The notes: generated from the letters alone by a model not told the origin. Counted from the stretch's first letter, positions 26,010 through 36,350 are shown. The stretch is 64,000 nucleotides of DNA from Paracoccaceae bacterium (GCA_003605175.1 QWDA01000003.1:256501-320500), one strand, 5' to 3'. Translations and numbers: made by a program.

Positions 26010-27548
26010 TCAGCGCTGGAGCGAAGAGCGCAGATCGGCCAGAGAGAGCGCGCCCAGAAGGCGCCCGAAGCCGGCATAGGCGCCCATGGCGACGACGACG
26101 AGAAAGGCGAGGGCCAGGTAGCGCTCGCTGCCGCCGGTGAGCCAAGGGGCGAGGGCCCGGGCCAACGCCCAGGCCACGCCGCCCATCAGGAGCGCGGCGG
26201 CGATGAGCCGGGGGAGGCGTCGGCGAAAGCGGTCGTCGAGTTCCGCCGCATCGCCCATCCCGCGGCTGCCATGCCAGAGCATCGCCGCCATGGCCCAGCC
26301 CGCGACCGTGGTGCCGAGCGCGGCGGCGACAAACCCGATCAGCGGCGCGAGCCCGATCGCCACCGCGGCATTCACCACCAGCGACCAGACGGCGTAGCGG
26401 AAGGGCGTCCTGGTGTCTTCGCGGGCGAAGTAGAGCGGCTGCAGGACCTTTTGCAGCACGAAGGCCGGAAGCCCGGCGCCATAGACCGCGACGACCAGCG
26501 CGGTGGCGCCGACATCGGCATCGTCGAAGGCGCCGCGCTGGAACAGGACCGAGACGAGCGGCACCGGGATCGCGACCAGCGCGACGGCGGCGGGCACCGT
26601 GAGCGCGAGCGAGATCTCCGCGGCCCGGTTCAGCGTGTGGCGCCCCCCGGCGGTATCCCCGGCGCGCAGGCGGCGCGCGAGGTCGGGCAGGAGCACGACG
26701 CCGATGGCGATGCCGACGACGCCCAGGGGAAGCTGGTAGAGCCTGTCGGCATAGGCGAGCCAGGCGATGGCGCCGTCGAAAAAGCTCGCCACCTGCCGGC
26801 CTACGAGGAGGTTGATCTGGATGACCCCGCCCGCCAGCATCGCCGGGAACGCGACGGCTGTGAGATGCCGCATCTCCGGCGTCCAGCGCGGCCGGGCCAG
26901 CCCGAGGCGAAACCCGGCGCGGGACGCCGCGTTCCACAACAGCGCAAGCTGCGCGATGCCCGCCAGCGGCACCGTCCAGGCCAGCGCGTCGCCCACCGGA
27001 AGTCCGAGCGCGCCGGCGCCGGCCATGGCCGAGATGAAGAGGATGTTGAGGAGCACGGGCGCCGCGGCCGCGGCGGTGAACCGGCCCACCGCGTTCAGAA
27101 CGCCCGACAAGAGCGCGGCCAGGGAGATGAACAGGATATAGGGAAAGGCGATCCGCCCGTAGAGCACCGCGAGGTCGAACCGTTCGTCGCCCCTGAATCC
27201 CGACGCCATGGCCAGCACCAGCCAGGGCATCGCGGCCATCGCGAGAAGGGTGAAGATCACCAGCACCGAGGCGAGCCCGGCGAAGGCGTCCTGCGCGAAG
27301 CCGCCGGGGTTGTCGCCGCCTTCCACGCGCTTGGCGAACATCGGCACGAAGGCCATGTTGAAAGCGCCCTCGGCGAAGAAGCGGCGGAACATGTTCGGCA
27401 GCGAGAAGGCGACGAGAAAGGCCTCGGCCACCGGCCCCGCGCCGAGCAGGGCGGCGATCAGGATGTCGCGGACGAAGCCGAGGACGCGGCTTGCCATGGT
27501 CCAGCCGCCGACCGTCAGGAAGCCGCGCGCCAGGCGGATCGGCTGCAT
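26010..27548 (-). CDS. murJ: Lipid II flippase MurJ (MviN)
   Basis: 512 aa with about 14 membrane helices. The N-terminal MASRVLGFVRDILIAALLGAG and FFAEGAFNMAFVP are the signature stretches of MviN/MurJ, which flips lipid-linked peptidoglycan precursor to the periplasm. The ATG overlaps the glnD stop by one base (TGATG), so the two are translationally coupled. Confidence 0.95.
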   Translation of the reverse strand: MQPIRLARGFLTVGGWTMASRVLGFVRDILIAALLGAGPVAEAFLVAFSLPNMFRRFFAEGAFNMAFVPMFAKRVEGGDNPGGFAQDAFAGLASVLVIFTLLAMAAMPWLVLAMASGFRGDERFDLAVLYGRIAFPYILFISLAALLSGVLNAVGRFTAAAAAPVLLNILFISAMAGAGALGLPVGDALAWTVPLAGIAQLALLWNAASRAGFRLGLARPRWTPEMRHLTAVAFPAMLAGGVIQINLLVGRQVASFFDGAIAWLAYADRLYQLPLGVVGIAIGVVLLPDLARRLRAGDTAGGRHTLNRAAEISLALTVPAAVALVAIPVPLVSVLFQRGAFDDADVGATALVVAVYGAGLPAFVLQKVLQPLYFAREDTRTPFRYAVWSLVVNAAVAIGLAPLIGFVAAALGTTVAGWAMAAMLWHGSRGMGDAAELDDRFRRRLPRLIAAALLMGGVAWALARALAPWLTGGSERYLALAFLVVVAMGAYAGFGRLLGALSLADLRSSLQR

Positions 27549-30355
27549 CAGGCCTCCGCCCGCTCGGCGCCGCGCTCGATCGCCTCCCGGAGTTTCCGTT
27601 CGAGGCTCTTCTGCTTTGATTCCGAGTGGTATTTCAGGCCAAACATGTCCTTGACGTAGAAGGTATCCACCACCTGCTCGCCATAGGTCGCGATCACCGC
27701 CGAGGCGATATAGACATGGTTCGCCGCGAGGCAGCGGGCGAGGTCATAGAGGAGGCCCGCCCGGTCGCGGGTATCGACCTCGATGATCGTGTAGATGTCC
27801 GAGCCTTCGTTGTCGAAGGTAATCGTGGTGGGCACCCGGAAGGCGCGTTCGCGCTTCTTGATCTTGTCGCGGTCCTTCAGCGCGTCGCGGGCGACAACCT
27901 CACCCTTGAGCGTCTTCTGGATCATCGCTTCGAGCCGTGCATGGCGCGCGGCCTCGAACGGGTGGCCGTCGGCGTCCTGGATCCAGAACACAGCCGTCGC
28001 GTAGCCGTCCTTGGTGGTGTAGGTCCGCGCATCGACCACGTTGGCACCCGTGAGCGCCAGCGCCCCCGCCAGGCGCGAGAAGATGCCCGGATGGTCCTCG
28101 AGCGCGAAGCAGACACGGGTCGCGTCCCGGTCATCGTCGAGCAGAAAGTCGATCCGGATCTGCCCGGCCGGAAACTCGCGCAGGAGTTCGGCGAAGACCA
28201 CATGGGCGGAGCTGGGCAGGCCCTGCCAGTAGGGGCCGTAATGGCGCTGGGTTTCCGCCCGAAGCTCTTTTGCGTCCCAGTTCCCCAGCGCCTCGCGCAA
28301 CGCCTTCTTGGCCTCGTTCTCGCGCGCGCCGCGGTTGACCGCTTCGAGCCCGTTCTCGAGCGCCTCGGACGTGTCGCGATAGAGCGAGCGCAGGAGCTGC
28401 GCCTTCCAGTTGTTCCATGTTCCCGGTCCGACCCCGCGGATGTCGCAGACGGTCAGCACGGTCAGGAGATCGAGCCGCTTCTTCGTCTTCACCGCGTTGG
28501 CGAAGCCGCGGATCGTTCGCGGATCGGCCAGATCGCGCTTCTGCGCGATATCCGACATCAGGAGATGGTAGCGAACCAGCCATTCGACGGTTTCCACGTC
28601 GGATTTGCGGAGCCCGAGACGCGGCGCGACCTTTCGGGCGATCTGCGCGCCCAGAACCGAATGGTCTTCGTCCCGGCCCTTGCCGATGTCGTGCAGGAGG
28701 AGGGCAATATAGAGTACCCGCCGGTTCACGCCGTCCTTGAGGATGCGGCTCGCGATGGGAAGTTCCTCGATCAGCTCCCCGCGCTCGATCTTGGCGAGCG
28801 TGGCGATGCATTGGATCGTGTGCTCGTCCACCGTGTAGTGGTGGTACATGTTGAACTGCATCATCGCCACGATGGGGGCGAATTCGGGAATGAAGGCGGC
28901 CAGGACCCCCAGCTCGTTCATCCGCCTGAGCGCGCGCTCCGGGTTTCCGTGCTTCAGGAGCAGGTCGATGAAGATCCGGTTCGCCTCCGGGTTCTGCCGC
29001 ACCTCCTCGCCGATCAGGTCGAGATTGGCCGCGATTGTGCGCATGGCGTTCGGATGCAGAAGGTACCCGGTGCGCAGCGCTTCCTCGAAGATCCTCAGGA
29101 TATTAAGCGGATCCGAAAGAAAGCGCTTTTCGCTGACATAGGTGATCCGATTGCGCACCAGCTTGTAGCCGGGTTTCACCGGCTTGCGGCGCCGCAGAAA
29201 GCGGAACAGGGCGGGCGCGTCCTTGGTGTGCTTGGCTTCCAGCGCGGTCAGAAGGATGCGGGTCACCTCGCCGACGCGCGTGGCGTGACGGAAATAATCC
29301 TGCATGAAATGCTCGACCGCCCGGCGTCCGCCGGAATCCTTGTAGCCCAGCCGCTCGGCCACTTCGACCTGGAGATCGAAGGTGAGCTGGTCGGCGGCCC
29401 GCATCGTGATCAGGTGAAGCTGGCAGCGCACCGCCATCAGGAAGGTCTCGGCGTCGTGGAAGCGCCGGTATTCGTCCTCGCTGAAGATCCCGCGGGATAC
29501 CAGCTCGGCCACTTCGTCCACGTGGTGGACGTACTTGGCGATCCAGTAGAGCGTCTGCAGATCGCGCAGCCCTCCCTTTCCTTCCTTGACGTTCGGTTCG
29601 ACGACATAGCGCTGGCCGCCCTGCTTGCGGTGCCGGGCGGCGCGTTCGTCGAGCTTGGCGGCGATGAACTCGGGCGCCGTGCCCCGGAAGAGCTCCTTCC
29701 AGAGCCGCGTGTCGAGGTCTTGCGCAAGTGCCGTGTCGCCGGCGAGAAAGCGGGCTTCGAGGAGCGCCGTCCGGATCGTGTAGTCTTCGCGGCCAAGCCG
29801 GATGCAGTCGCGGATCGTGCGGCTGGAATGGCCGACCTTCAGGTGCAGGTCCCAGAAGATGTAGAGCATGGATTCGACCACGCTTTCGGTCCAGGCGTTG
29901 GTCTTCAGGGGTGTCAGAAACAGGAGATCGACATCCGAGAACGGCGCCATTTCGCCCCGTCCATAGCCGCCTACCGCAAGGACCGACAGGCGCTGTCCCG
30001 CCGTCGGTGTCGGGTTCGGGTGCAGATGCGTGGTGGCGATTTCAACCACCTGGCAGACGACCCGATCGGTCAGCCAGGAATAGGCCCTGACAGCGCCGCG
30101 CGCCTCCAGCGGGCGCTTTTCCAGCGCGTCGGCGATGGCGCTGCGCCCGTGATCGAGCGCCTTGCGCAGGATCAAGACCGTTTCCGCGCGCATCGTGCGC
30201 GCGTCCTCGGCCGCACTCAGCGCGGCTTTCAGCGCCGCCGCGACGGAAACGCCGTCATAGATCGCCTCATGCGGGCAGATCAGGTCTGGCCGGACCTCCG
30301 GCCGCGCGGCGGCCTCAGAGGCCCGGGCCGCCGAAGCTTCTGGGGGCGGGGTCAA
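27548..30355 (-). CDS. glnD: [Protein-PII] uridylyltransferase / uridylyl-removing enzyme
   Basis: 935 aa. The nucleotidyltransferase motif is GGYGRGEMAPFSDVDLLF (about 129-146), followed by a PII-uridylyltransferase helical domain, an HD domain (LLHDIGKGRDEDHS, about 555) and two C-terminal ACT domains that sense glutamine. It modifies PII proteins according to nitrogen status. The frame begins with a TTG at 30353-30355; LICPHEAIYD near residue 24 is conserved, so the true start is at or close to it. Its 5' end overlaps the upstream PBP-activator gene by 41 bases. Confidence 0.95.
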   Translation of the reverse strand: MTPPPEASAARASEAAARPEVRPDLICPHEAIYDGVSVAAALKAALSAAEDARTMRAETVLILRKALDHGRSAIADALEKRPLEARGAVRAYSWLTDRVVCQVVEIATTHLHPNPTPTAGQRLSVLAVGGYGRGEMAPFSDVDLLFLTPLKTNAWTESVVESMLYIFWDLHLKVGHSSRTIRDCIRLGREDYTIRTALLEARFLAGDTALAQDLDTRLWKELFRGTAPEFIAAKLDERAARHRKQGGQRYVVEPNVKEGKGGLRDLQTLYWIAKYVHHVDEVAELVSRGIFSEDEYRRFHDAETFLMAVRCQLHLITMRAADQLTFDLQVEVAERLGYKDSGGRRAVEHFMQDYFRHATRVGEVTRILLTALEAKHTKDAPALFRFLRRRKPVKPGYKLVRNRITYVSEKRFLSDPLNILRIFEEALRTGYLLHPNAMRTIAANLDLIGEEVRQNPEANRIFIDLLLKHGNPERALRRMNELGVLAAFIPEFAPIVAMMQFNMYHHYTVDEHTIQCIATLAKIERGELIEELPIASRILKDGVNRRVLYIALLLHDIGKGRDEDHSVLGAQIARKVAPRLGLRKSDVETVEWLVRYHLLMSDIAQKRDLADPRTIRGFANAVKTKKRLDLLTVLTVCDIRGVGPGTWNNWKAQLLRSLYRDTSEALENGLEAVNRGARENEAKKALREALGNWDAKELRAETQRHYGPYWQGLPSSAHVVFAELLREFPAGQIRIDFLLDDDRDATRVCFALEDHPGIFSRLAGALALTGANVVDARTYTTKDGYATAVFWIQDADGHPFEAARHARLEAMIQKTLKGEVVARDALKDRDKIKKRERAFRVPTTITFDNEGSDIYTIIEVDTRDRAGLLYDLARCLAANHVYIASAVIATYGEQVVDTFYVKDMFGLKYHSESKQKSLERKLREAIERGAERAEA

Positions 30356-31484
30356 GGATGACGACCTGTTTGTTCAAGATCTCGGCCACGGCGAGGCCGC
30401 GCTCGTTGGTACCGTTGGGGCGAAGCCTGAAGACACCGTTGACCCCGGCAAAGCCCGAGGCCCGGGTCAACTGAGGCGCGGTCAGCGCATCGGATGAGCC
30501 GGTGGCGATCAGCGCGCCGATGGCGGCGATCCCGTCATAGGCGAGCCCGGCCAGCGGGTGCGGCGCCGTCCCGTAGGCTGCGAAGTAGCGCGACTGGAAC
30601 TGCTGCGTGAGCCCCGGATCGGGCAGTGCGAACCAGGCGCCCTGCATGCCCTCGAATTCCATCGCGCCGGCCGGAATGTCGAGCCGCTGCAGGCCGATCA
30701 GCTGGTATTGGTCGCGGGTCACGCCGTTGTTCGGGAATTCCTGGATCAGGTAGGGCACCGCGCCGTCATTGCCCGATGTCAGGAAGATCGTGGTGGCGCC
30801 GGTGCTGCGGGCCTGGCGCGCGATGCTCGGGATCGTCTCGATCACCTGCTGCGCGGTCAGCGGGAAGGACACGGTTCCGGCCAGCCGCGCGCCATGCGCG
30901 GCGATGGCGCGGGCGATGGCGTCGCGGCCCTGCTCCTCGGCCGGGCTCTGACCGTGGACGATCAGGATGTCGCCCCGTCCGTGGCTCGCGGCATAGCCGA
31001 CAAGGCGGTCGGCGGTGTTCTGGAAGGTGGAGCCCAGCACGAAGAGATTGCCGCCCGCAACCGTCGGGTTGTTGGAGAACGAGAGCACATTGACCCCGCG
31101 CGAGGCGGCCACCTTGCCGGCCGCCGCCGCGGCATCGGCGAAGAGCGGCCCGAGGATGATCTTCGCACCGTCGCTGATCGCCTGGTTGGCGGCGGCAGCG
31201 GCCTTTTGCGCATTGCCGCCGGTATCGTAGACGCGCAGGTCGATCTCGGCCTGGCCGCCGAGGTCCTGGATCGCCAGCCGGGCCGCGTTCTCGAAGCTGC
31301 GCGACAGGGCCGGACCCTGGGCGCCGGCGGTCTGCGGCAGGAGCAGAGCGACAGGTACCGCCTTGCGCGAATTGATGCTCGGGCCGCCGATAGCGGACGG
31401 GTCGCACGAGGCGAGCAGAGCGATCCCGGCCAGCGCGACGAAAGCGCTCAGTACCTTGCGGCGCAGGCGGAAAACGGCAACCAT
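30315..31484 (-). CDS. Penicillin-binding protein activator, LpoA-like lipoprotein
   Basis: 389 aa. Lipoprotein signal peptide with lipobox LLASC (Cys at about 27). The mature part is a periplasmic type I binding-protein fold (PVALLLPQTAG, GAKIILGPLFADAA, VLSFSNNPTVAGGNLFVLG) without a transporter operon, matching the alphaproteobacterial PBP-activator family related to the C-terminal half of LpoA. It probably stimulates a peptidoglycan synthase from the outer membrane, consistent with murJ two genes downstream. It could instead be a free ligand-binding lipoprotein. Confidence 0.8.
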   Translation of the reverse strand: MVAVFRLRRKVLSAFVALAGIALLASCDPSAIGGPSINSRKAVPVALLLPQTAGAQGPALSRSFENAARLAIQDLGGQAEIDLRVYDTGGNAQKAAAAANQAISDGAKIILGPLFADAAAAAGKVAASRGVNVLSFSNNPTVAGGNLFVLGSTFQNTADRLVGYAASHGRGDILIVHGQSPAEEQGRDAIARAIAAHGARLAGTVSFPLTAQQVIETIPSIARQARSTGATTIFLTSGNDGAVPYLIQEFPNNGVTRDQYQLIGLQRLDIPAGAMEFEGMQGAWFALPDPGLTQQFQSRYFAAYGTAPHPLAGLAYDGIAAIGALIATGSSDALTAPQLTRASGFAGVNGVFRLRPNGTNERGLAVAEILNKQVVILDPAPRSFGGPGL

Positions 31485-31520
31485 GGCGAACCTCGTTCGT
31501 CGGCTTCAGACTTGCGGCGG

Positions 31521-31549
31521 ACCCTAGACGGACGCGGGCTGAGTGTAAA
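31521..31549 (-). promoter_or_regulatory. Candidate promoter of the PBP-activator / glnD / murJ gene set
   Basis: Minus-strand TTTACA (31544-31549), 17-base spacer, TAGGGT (31521-31526), about 37 bases before the ATG. Confidence 0.5.
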
Positions 31550-31569
31550 TCGCGGGCAGGAGGACGCGC

Positions 31570-32433
31570 GTGGCGGAACTGCAACGGGACGCGCGGCTGG
31601 AGCCGGGTCTCTACGTCGTCTCGACCCCGATCGGCGCGGCGCGCGACATCACGCTCCGGGCGCTCGATATCCTGCGCGCGGCCGATGCGATTGCCGCCGA
31701 AGATACCAGGAACACCCGGAAGCTCTTGGAAATACATGGGGTTGCGCTGGGTGGACGGCCGATCCTGCCCTATCACGACCATAACGGACCGGCGCAGCGG
31801 CCGAAGCTCCTCGAGATGATCCGCGCCGGCAAGTCTCTGGCCTATGTCTCGGATGCCGGCACGCCGCTCGTGGCAGATCCGGGCTTCGTCCTTGCCCGCG
31901 AGGCGGCGGAGGCGGGGCTCCGGGTGCGCGCGGCGCCGGGGCCCTCGGCGCTTCTCGCGGCACTGGTCGTCTCGGGCCTGCCGAGCGATCGCTTTCTCTT
32001 CGCCGGGTTCCTGCCGCCCACCGCCGCGGCCCGGGAGAAGGCGCTGCGCGAGCTTGCGGGCGTGCCCGCGACACTGGTGTTCTTCGAGACGGCCCGGCGC
32101 TGTTCGGAAATGCTTAGCGCTTTGGCCCTAGAGCTGGGAGCGGACCGGCAAGCGGCGCTCTGCCGCGAGCTCACGAAGAAATTCGAGGAGGTGCGCCGTG
32201 GAACCCTCGCCGAGCTCCTGTCCAGTGTGGAGGCCGATCCGCCCAAGGGCGAGATCGTCGTCCTGGTGGACCGGGGGCGGACCGAGGCGAGCGAGGAGGA
32301 TCGCGACGCGATGCTGAAGGAGGCTCTGGAGGTGATGAGCGTGAAGGACGCCGCGAAACACGTGGCTGAGGCGCTGGGCCTCGCGCGGCGCGATGTCTAC
32401 CAGGCGGCATTGGCGCTCGGACCGAAGCGGTGA
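31570..32433 (+). CDS. rsmI: 16S rRNA 2'-O-methyltransferase RsmI
   Basis: 287 aa. [19 protein letters not shown] (about 14-32), [12 protein letters not shown] and [15 protein letters not shown] are the tetrapyrrole-methylase-fold motifs of RsmI, which methylates C1402 of 16S rRNA. GTG start with GGAGG 6 bases upstream. It is divergent from the PBP activator gene and translationally coupled to yraN; the lpoA/rsmI/yraN cluster is widely conserved. Confidence 0.95.
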   Translation: MAELQRDARLEPGLYVVSTPIGAARDITLRALDILRAADAIAAEDTRNTRKLLEIHGVALGGRPILPYHDHNGPAQRPKLLEMIRAGKSLAYVSDAGTPLVADPGFVLAREAAEAGLRVRAAPGPSALLAALVVSGLPSDRFLFAGFLPPTAAAREKALRELAGVPATLVFFETARRCSEMLSALALELGADRQAALCRELTKKFEEVRRGTLAELLSSVEADPPKGEIVVLVDRGRTEASEEDRDAMLKEALEVMSVKDAAKHVAEALGLARRDVYQAALALGPKR

Positions 32434-32783
32434 GCGGCGCGGTATCCTACTACGGGGGCGAGGCCGCCGAGGATGCGGTGGCGCGGCTCTACGCGGAAAC
32501 CGGGCATACGCTCGCCGCGCGCCGATGGCGTTCGCCCGCCGGGGAGATCGACCTGATCCTGCGCAAGGATGGCGAGGTGGTGTTCGTCGAGGTGAAACGC
32601 GCCCGCGATCTCGCCATCGCGGCGGAACGGCTTGGAACGCGGCAGATCGGGCGGATCCTGCGGGCGGCCGAGGCGTTTCTGGGCGGCGAACCGGGCGGCG
32701 CGGACACGCCCTCGCGGGTCGACGTGGCGCTGGTCGACGGGACCGGGCGGATCGCGGTGATCGAGAACGCCTGCATGGACTGA
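32430..32783 (+). CDS. yraN: YraN family (UPF0102) endonuclease-fold protein
   Basis: 117 aa. [30 protein letters not shown] (in two adjacent motifs, RS-GEIDLI and VFVEVK) carries the D and E-x-K of the PD-(D/E)XK fold. The GTG start overlaps the rsmI stop (GTGA). Exact function unknown; possibly a Holliday-junction or repair nuclease relative. Confidence 0.9.
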   Translation: MSGAVSYYGGEAAEDAVARLYAETGHTLAARRWRSPAGEIDLILRKDGEVVFVEVKRARDLAIAAERLGTRQIGRILRAAEAFLGGEPGGADTPSRVDVALVDGTGRIAVIENACMD

Positions 32784-32869
32784 CCGGGGCGAACCGGGGC
32801 CGGGAGCGCGGGATTGTATCGGCCGGGGCGGGCTGCCATGTAGGGGCGACGCCACTTCGGAGCCTGCCA

Positions 32870-33814
32870 ATGCCTCTCAAGGTCGCCTTTCAGATGGACC
32901 CGATCCAATCGGTCGATATCGACGCCGATTCGAGCTTCCGGCTGGCAGAGGAGGCGCAGACGCGCGGCCATGAGCTGTTCTTCTACACCCCCGACCGGCT
33001 GGCCTATGTCGAGGGTCGGATCACCGCGCGCGGCTGGCCGATGGAGGTGCGCCGCGTGCGCGGCGACCATGTGACGCTCGGAGAGGAGACCGAGATCGAC
33101 CTCGCCGAATGGGACGTGGTCTGGCTCCGACAGGACCCGCCCTTCGACATGGGCTACATCACCACGACGCACCTGCTCGACCGCCTGAAAGGCAGGACGC
33201 TGGTGGCGAACGACCCGTTCTGGGTCCGGAACTATCCCGAAAAGCTCCTCGTCCTCGATTTTCCCGACCTCACGCCACCCACCGCGATCGCCCGCGACAT
33301 CGCCACCCTGCGCGCTTTCCGCGAACGCCACGGCGACATGATCCTGAAGCCGCTCTACGGCAATGGCGGGGCCGGCGTGTTCAAGCTCACACCGGGCGAC
33401 GGGAACCTGTCGAGTCTCTACGAGCTCTTCACCGGCATGAACCGCGAACCGCTGATCGTGCAGAAATTCCTTCCCGACGTGACCAAGGGGGACAAGCGGA
33501 TCATCCTGGTGGATGGCGAACCGACGGGCGCGATCAACCGGGTGCCCGCCAAGGGCGAGACGCGGTCGAACATGCATGTGGGCGGGCGGCCGGAGAAGAT
33601 CGGCCTGACCGAGCGGGATCTGGAGATCTGCGCGCGGATCGGCCCGGTGCTGCGCGAGAAGGGCCAGATCTTCGTCGGCATCGACGTGATCGGCAACTGG
33701 CTGACCGAGATCAACGTGACCTCGCCCACCGGGATCCAGGAACTGGAGCGGTTCGACGGCGTGAACGTGGCCGCGAGGATCTGGGAGGCCGTCGAGGCGC
33801 GGGTCGCGGGCTAG
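32870..33814 (+). CDS. gshB: Glutathione synthetase
   Basis: 314 aa, normal for bacterial Gsh[22 protein letters not shown] starts the protein; [18 protein letters not shown] is the glycine-rich ATP-grasp loop, and [15 protein letters not shown] with the C-terminal [16 protein letters not shown] are ATP/Mg and glutathione site motifs. It joins gamma-glutamylcysteine and glycine. The start is the ATG of MPLKVAF; an in-frame extension upstream crosses yraN and is rejected. Confidence 0.96.
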   Translation: MPLKVAFQMDPIQSVDIDADSSFRLAEEAQTRGHELFFYTPDRLAYVEGRITARGWPMEVRRVRGDHVTLGEETEIDLAEWDVVWLRQDPPFDMGYITTTHLLDRLKGRTLVANDPFWVRNYPEKLLVLDFPDLTPPTAIARDIATLRAFRERHGDMILKPLYGNGGAGVFKLTPGDGNLSSLYELFTGMNREPLIVQKFLPDVTKGDKRIILVDGEPTGAINRVPAKGETRSNMHVGGRPEKIGLTERDLEICARIGPVLREKGQIFVGIDVIGNWLTEINVTSPTGIQELERFDGVNVAARIWEAVEARVAG

Positions 33815-33818
33815 GCCG

Positions 33819-34739
33819 GTGACGAGCCGCCGCCTCAGGCTGGTGAACTGGTTCTGCAGCCACGTGATCCGGCCGCGTATCGCCCATGCGGCCACGCCCG
33901 AAGACGCGCGGCGGGATTTCGACTGGGCGGCGTGGCTGTTCTTCCGTCCGCCGCCCTTCTGCCTCGCGCTCCCCGGCCAGGGATTCGACTGGGTCAGCGT
34001 GGGGCGCACGGACCCCCGCCGGGTGATCCTCTATCTCCATGGCGGTGGCTATATCTGCGGCTCGCCGCGCACGTATCACGCGCTGGCGGGGCGTCTGTCG
34101 GTGCTGTCCGGGCTCCGCGTGGCGTTGCCGCCCTATCCGCTGGCGCCCGACCATCCGGCGCCGGCGGCGTTCGAGGCCGCGCTCGCCGCCCATGACCGTC
34201 TCCTGGCGCTGGGCCACGCGCCGGGCGATATCGTGCTCGGCGGCGACAGCGCGGGCGGCGGGCTGGCCCTGGCGCTCCTCGCTCATCTGACACGGGCGGG
34301 CCGCAGCCCGGCGGGGCTCTTCGCGTTCTCGCCCTGGACCGATCTCACCCGCAGCGGCGCCTCGGTGACCGAGAACGCGGCGGTCGACCGGATATTCGAC
34401 CCGACCCGGATCGGCGAACTGGTGGATTACGTCACCGGGAACGGCGCCTTCGCCGAGAACGACCCGCGCCTCTCGCCGCTTTTCGCCCGGTTCGAGGCGC
34501 CACCGCCGGTCTGGATCAGCGTGGCTCAGACCGAGATCCTCCGGGACGACGCAAGGCGCATGGCGGACCGGCTCCGCGCGGCTGGCGGCACGGTGACACT
34601 GGTCGAGGAACCGGACGCGCCCCATGTCTGGCCGCTCTTCGACCGCTACGTGCCCGAGGCACGGGCGACGATTGCCGCGTCCGCCGAATTCGCGCAGAAT
34701 CTTTTCACTCTTCGGGAAGTCCTCGACCGCATCCGCTGA
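33819..34739 (+). CDS. Alpha/beta hydrolase of the hormone-sensitive-lipase family
   Basis: 306 aa. Oxyanion-hole motif YLHGGGYICGS (about 71-81), nucleophile elbow GGDSAGGGLAL (Ser about 146), and the His of the triad in PDAPHVWPLF near residue 269. These define family IV carboxylesterases. The GTG start is 4 bases after gshB, suggesting co-transcription. Substrate unknown. Confidence 0.88.
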   Translation: MTSRRLRLVNWFCSHVIRPRIAHAATPEDARRDFDWAAWLFFRPPPFCLALPGQGFDWVSVGRTDPRRVILYLHGGGYICGSPRTYHALAGRLSVLSGLRVALPPYPLAPDHPAPAAFEAALAAHDRLLALGHAPGDIVLGGDSAGGGLALALLAHLTRAGRSPAGLFAFSPWTDLTRSGASVTENAAVDRIFDPTRIGELVDYVTGNGAFAENDPRLSPLFARFEAPPPVWISVAQTEILRDDARRMADRLRAAGGTVTLVEEPDAPHVWPLFDRYVPEARATIAASAEFAQNLFTLREVLDRIR

Positions 34740-34778
34740 AGCGACAGCCAGAGATGCGTCAGCCGGGGCGCCTGAACC

Positions 34779-36296
34779 TCAGTCCTGGGCCGAAACCATC
34801 AGCCGGAAGCTCACCGCCTCGGCGACATGCGGCTGCCGGACCTTGGCCGAGCCGGCAAGGTCGGCGATGGTGCGGGCGACGCGCAGAACCCGGTGATAGC
34901 CCCGCGCCGAGAGGCCGAACCGGTCGGCGACCCGGACGAGGAACGCGCGGCCCTCCTCGTCCGGGGTGGCGATGTCGGCGAGGAGTTGGCCGCCCGCATC
35001 GGCGTTGAGCCGGACGCCCGGATGGTCGCGGAACCGCTCGGCCTGGACTGCCCTTGCCGCGACGACCCGCGCCTTGACCTCGGCCGAGCTGTCGCCCGAG
35101 GCCGGCAGGTCGAGATCGGTATAGGCGACCGGCGGCACGTCGATCCGGAGGTCGAACCGGTCCATCAGCGGCCCCGAGATGCGGCCGAGATAATCCTCGC
35201 CGCATTGCGGAACGCGGGCGCAGGCGCGTGACGGATCGGACATGTGGCCGCAGCGGCAGGGGTTCGCGGCAGCCACCAGCATGAATTTGCAGGGATAGCG
35301 GACATGGGCGTTGGCGCGGGCAACCACCACGTCGCCGGTCTCGATCGGCTGGCGCAGGGTTTCGAGCACCATGCGCGGGAATTCCGGGAACTCGTCCATG
35401 AACAGGACACCGTTATGGGCGAGCGAGATTTCCCCGGGCTTGGCGCCCTTGCCGCCGCCGACGATGGCGGCCATCGAGGCGGTGTGATGCGGCTCGCGGA
35501 AAGGCCGCGTGCGGGAGATGCCGCCCTCGTCGAGAAGGCCCGAGAGCGAGTGGACCATGGAGGTTTCCAGCGCCTCGACCGCTTCGAGCGGCGGCAGGAT
35601 ACCGGGCAGGCGGGCGGCGAGCATGGACTTGCCCGATCCCGGCGGGCCGATCATCAGTGTGTGGTGGCGCCCGGCGGCGGCGATTTCCAGCGCCCGCTTG
35701 GCGCGTTCCTGGCCCTTGACCTCGCGCAGGTCGCGCGAGGTCAAGGCGGTTTCCTCCACATCGCCGGGTTCGGCCGGGGCGAGCGGCGCCTGACCGCTAT
35801 AGTGCCGGATCGCCTCACCCAGCGAGGCGGGCGCTATCACCCGGACGCTGCCGACCCAGGCGGCCTCGGCGCCGCAGGATCGCGGGCAGACGAGGGTGCG
35901 GTCGTCCTCTGCCGCGGCCATGGCGGCGGGAAGCGCGCCGACGACGGCCACCAGCGATCCGTCGAGCGACAGCTCGCCCAGGGCCACGCTGCGCTCGATC
36001 TCCTCGCGGGGCAGCACGTCGAGCGCGGCGAGGAGCGCCATGGCGATGGGCAGGTCGAAATGCGAGCCCTCCTTGGGCAGGTCGGCGGGCGAGAGGTTCA
36101 CGGTGATCCGTTTCGACGGAAGCGCGATCCCCATCGCGGTGAGCGCGGCGCGCACCCGGTCACGCGCCTCCGAGACCGCCTTGTCGGGCAGGCCGACGAT
36201 GGAAAAGGACGGCAGCCCTGCGGTGATGGCGCATTGCACCTCGACGAGGCGCGCCTCGATACCTTCGAATGCAACCGTGTAGGCCCGCGTGACCAT
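34779..36296 (-). CDS. comM: ComM/YifB family Mg-chelatase-like AAA+ ATPase
   Basis: 505 aa. Lon-like N-terminal domain (SFSIVGLPDKAVSEARDRVRAAL), Walker A GPPGSGKSML (about 218-227), Walker B VLFMDEFPEF, sensor segment LVAAANPC, and a Cys cluster PCRCGHMSDPSRACARVPQCG that may bind zinc. ComM is a hexameric branch-migration helicase that extends strand exchange during natural transformation. In Rhodobacter capsulatus comM is needed by recipients of the gene transfer agent and is CtrA-dependent (established); a CtrA-like site lies upstream here. Confidence 0.93.
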   Translation of the reverse strand: MVTRAYTVAFEGIEARLVEVQCAITAGLPSFSIVGLPDKAVSEARDRVRAALTAMGIALPSKRITVNLSPADLPKEGSHFDLPIAMALLAALDVLPREEIERSVALGELSLDGSLVAVVGALPAAMAAAEDDRTLVCPRSCGAEAAWVGSVRVIAPASLGEAIRHYSGQAPLAPAEPGDVEETALTSRDLREVKGQERAKRALEIAAAGRHHTLMIGPPGSGKSMLAARLPGILPPLEAVEALETSMVHSLSGLLDEGGISRTRPFREPHHTASMAAIVGGGKGAKPGEISLAHNGVLFMDEFPEFPRMVLETLRQPIETGDVVVARANAHVRYPCKFMLVAAANPCRCGHMSDPSRACARVPQCGEDYLGRISGPLMDRFDLRIDVPPVAYTDLDLPASGDSSAEVKARVVAARAVQAERFRDHPGVRLNADAGGQLLADIATPDEEGRAFLVRVADRFGLSARGYHRVLRVARTIADLAGSAKVRQPHVAEAVSFRLMVSAQD

Positions 36297-36336
36297 GGCT
36301 CGCCCCCTGGACGGCGCAGGGTAGGGTCACCATGGT

Positions 36337-36350
36337 TTAAGCATGGTTAA
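36337..36350 (-). promoter_or_regulatory. Imperfect CtrA-like site upstream of comM
   Basis: On the minus strand TTAACCAT is followed by GC and TTAAACCAT. This contains the known TTAACCAT half-motif and a second TTAA, but the spacer is 6 bases instead of 7. It lies about 40 bases before the comM ATG. Confidence 0.35.
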
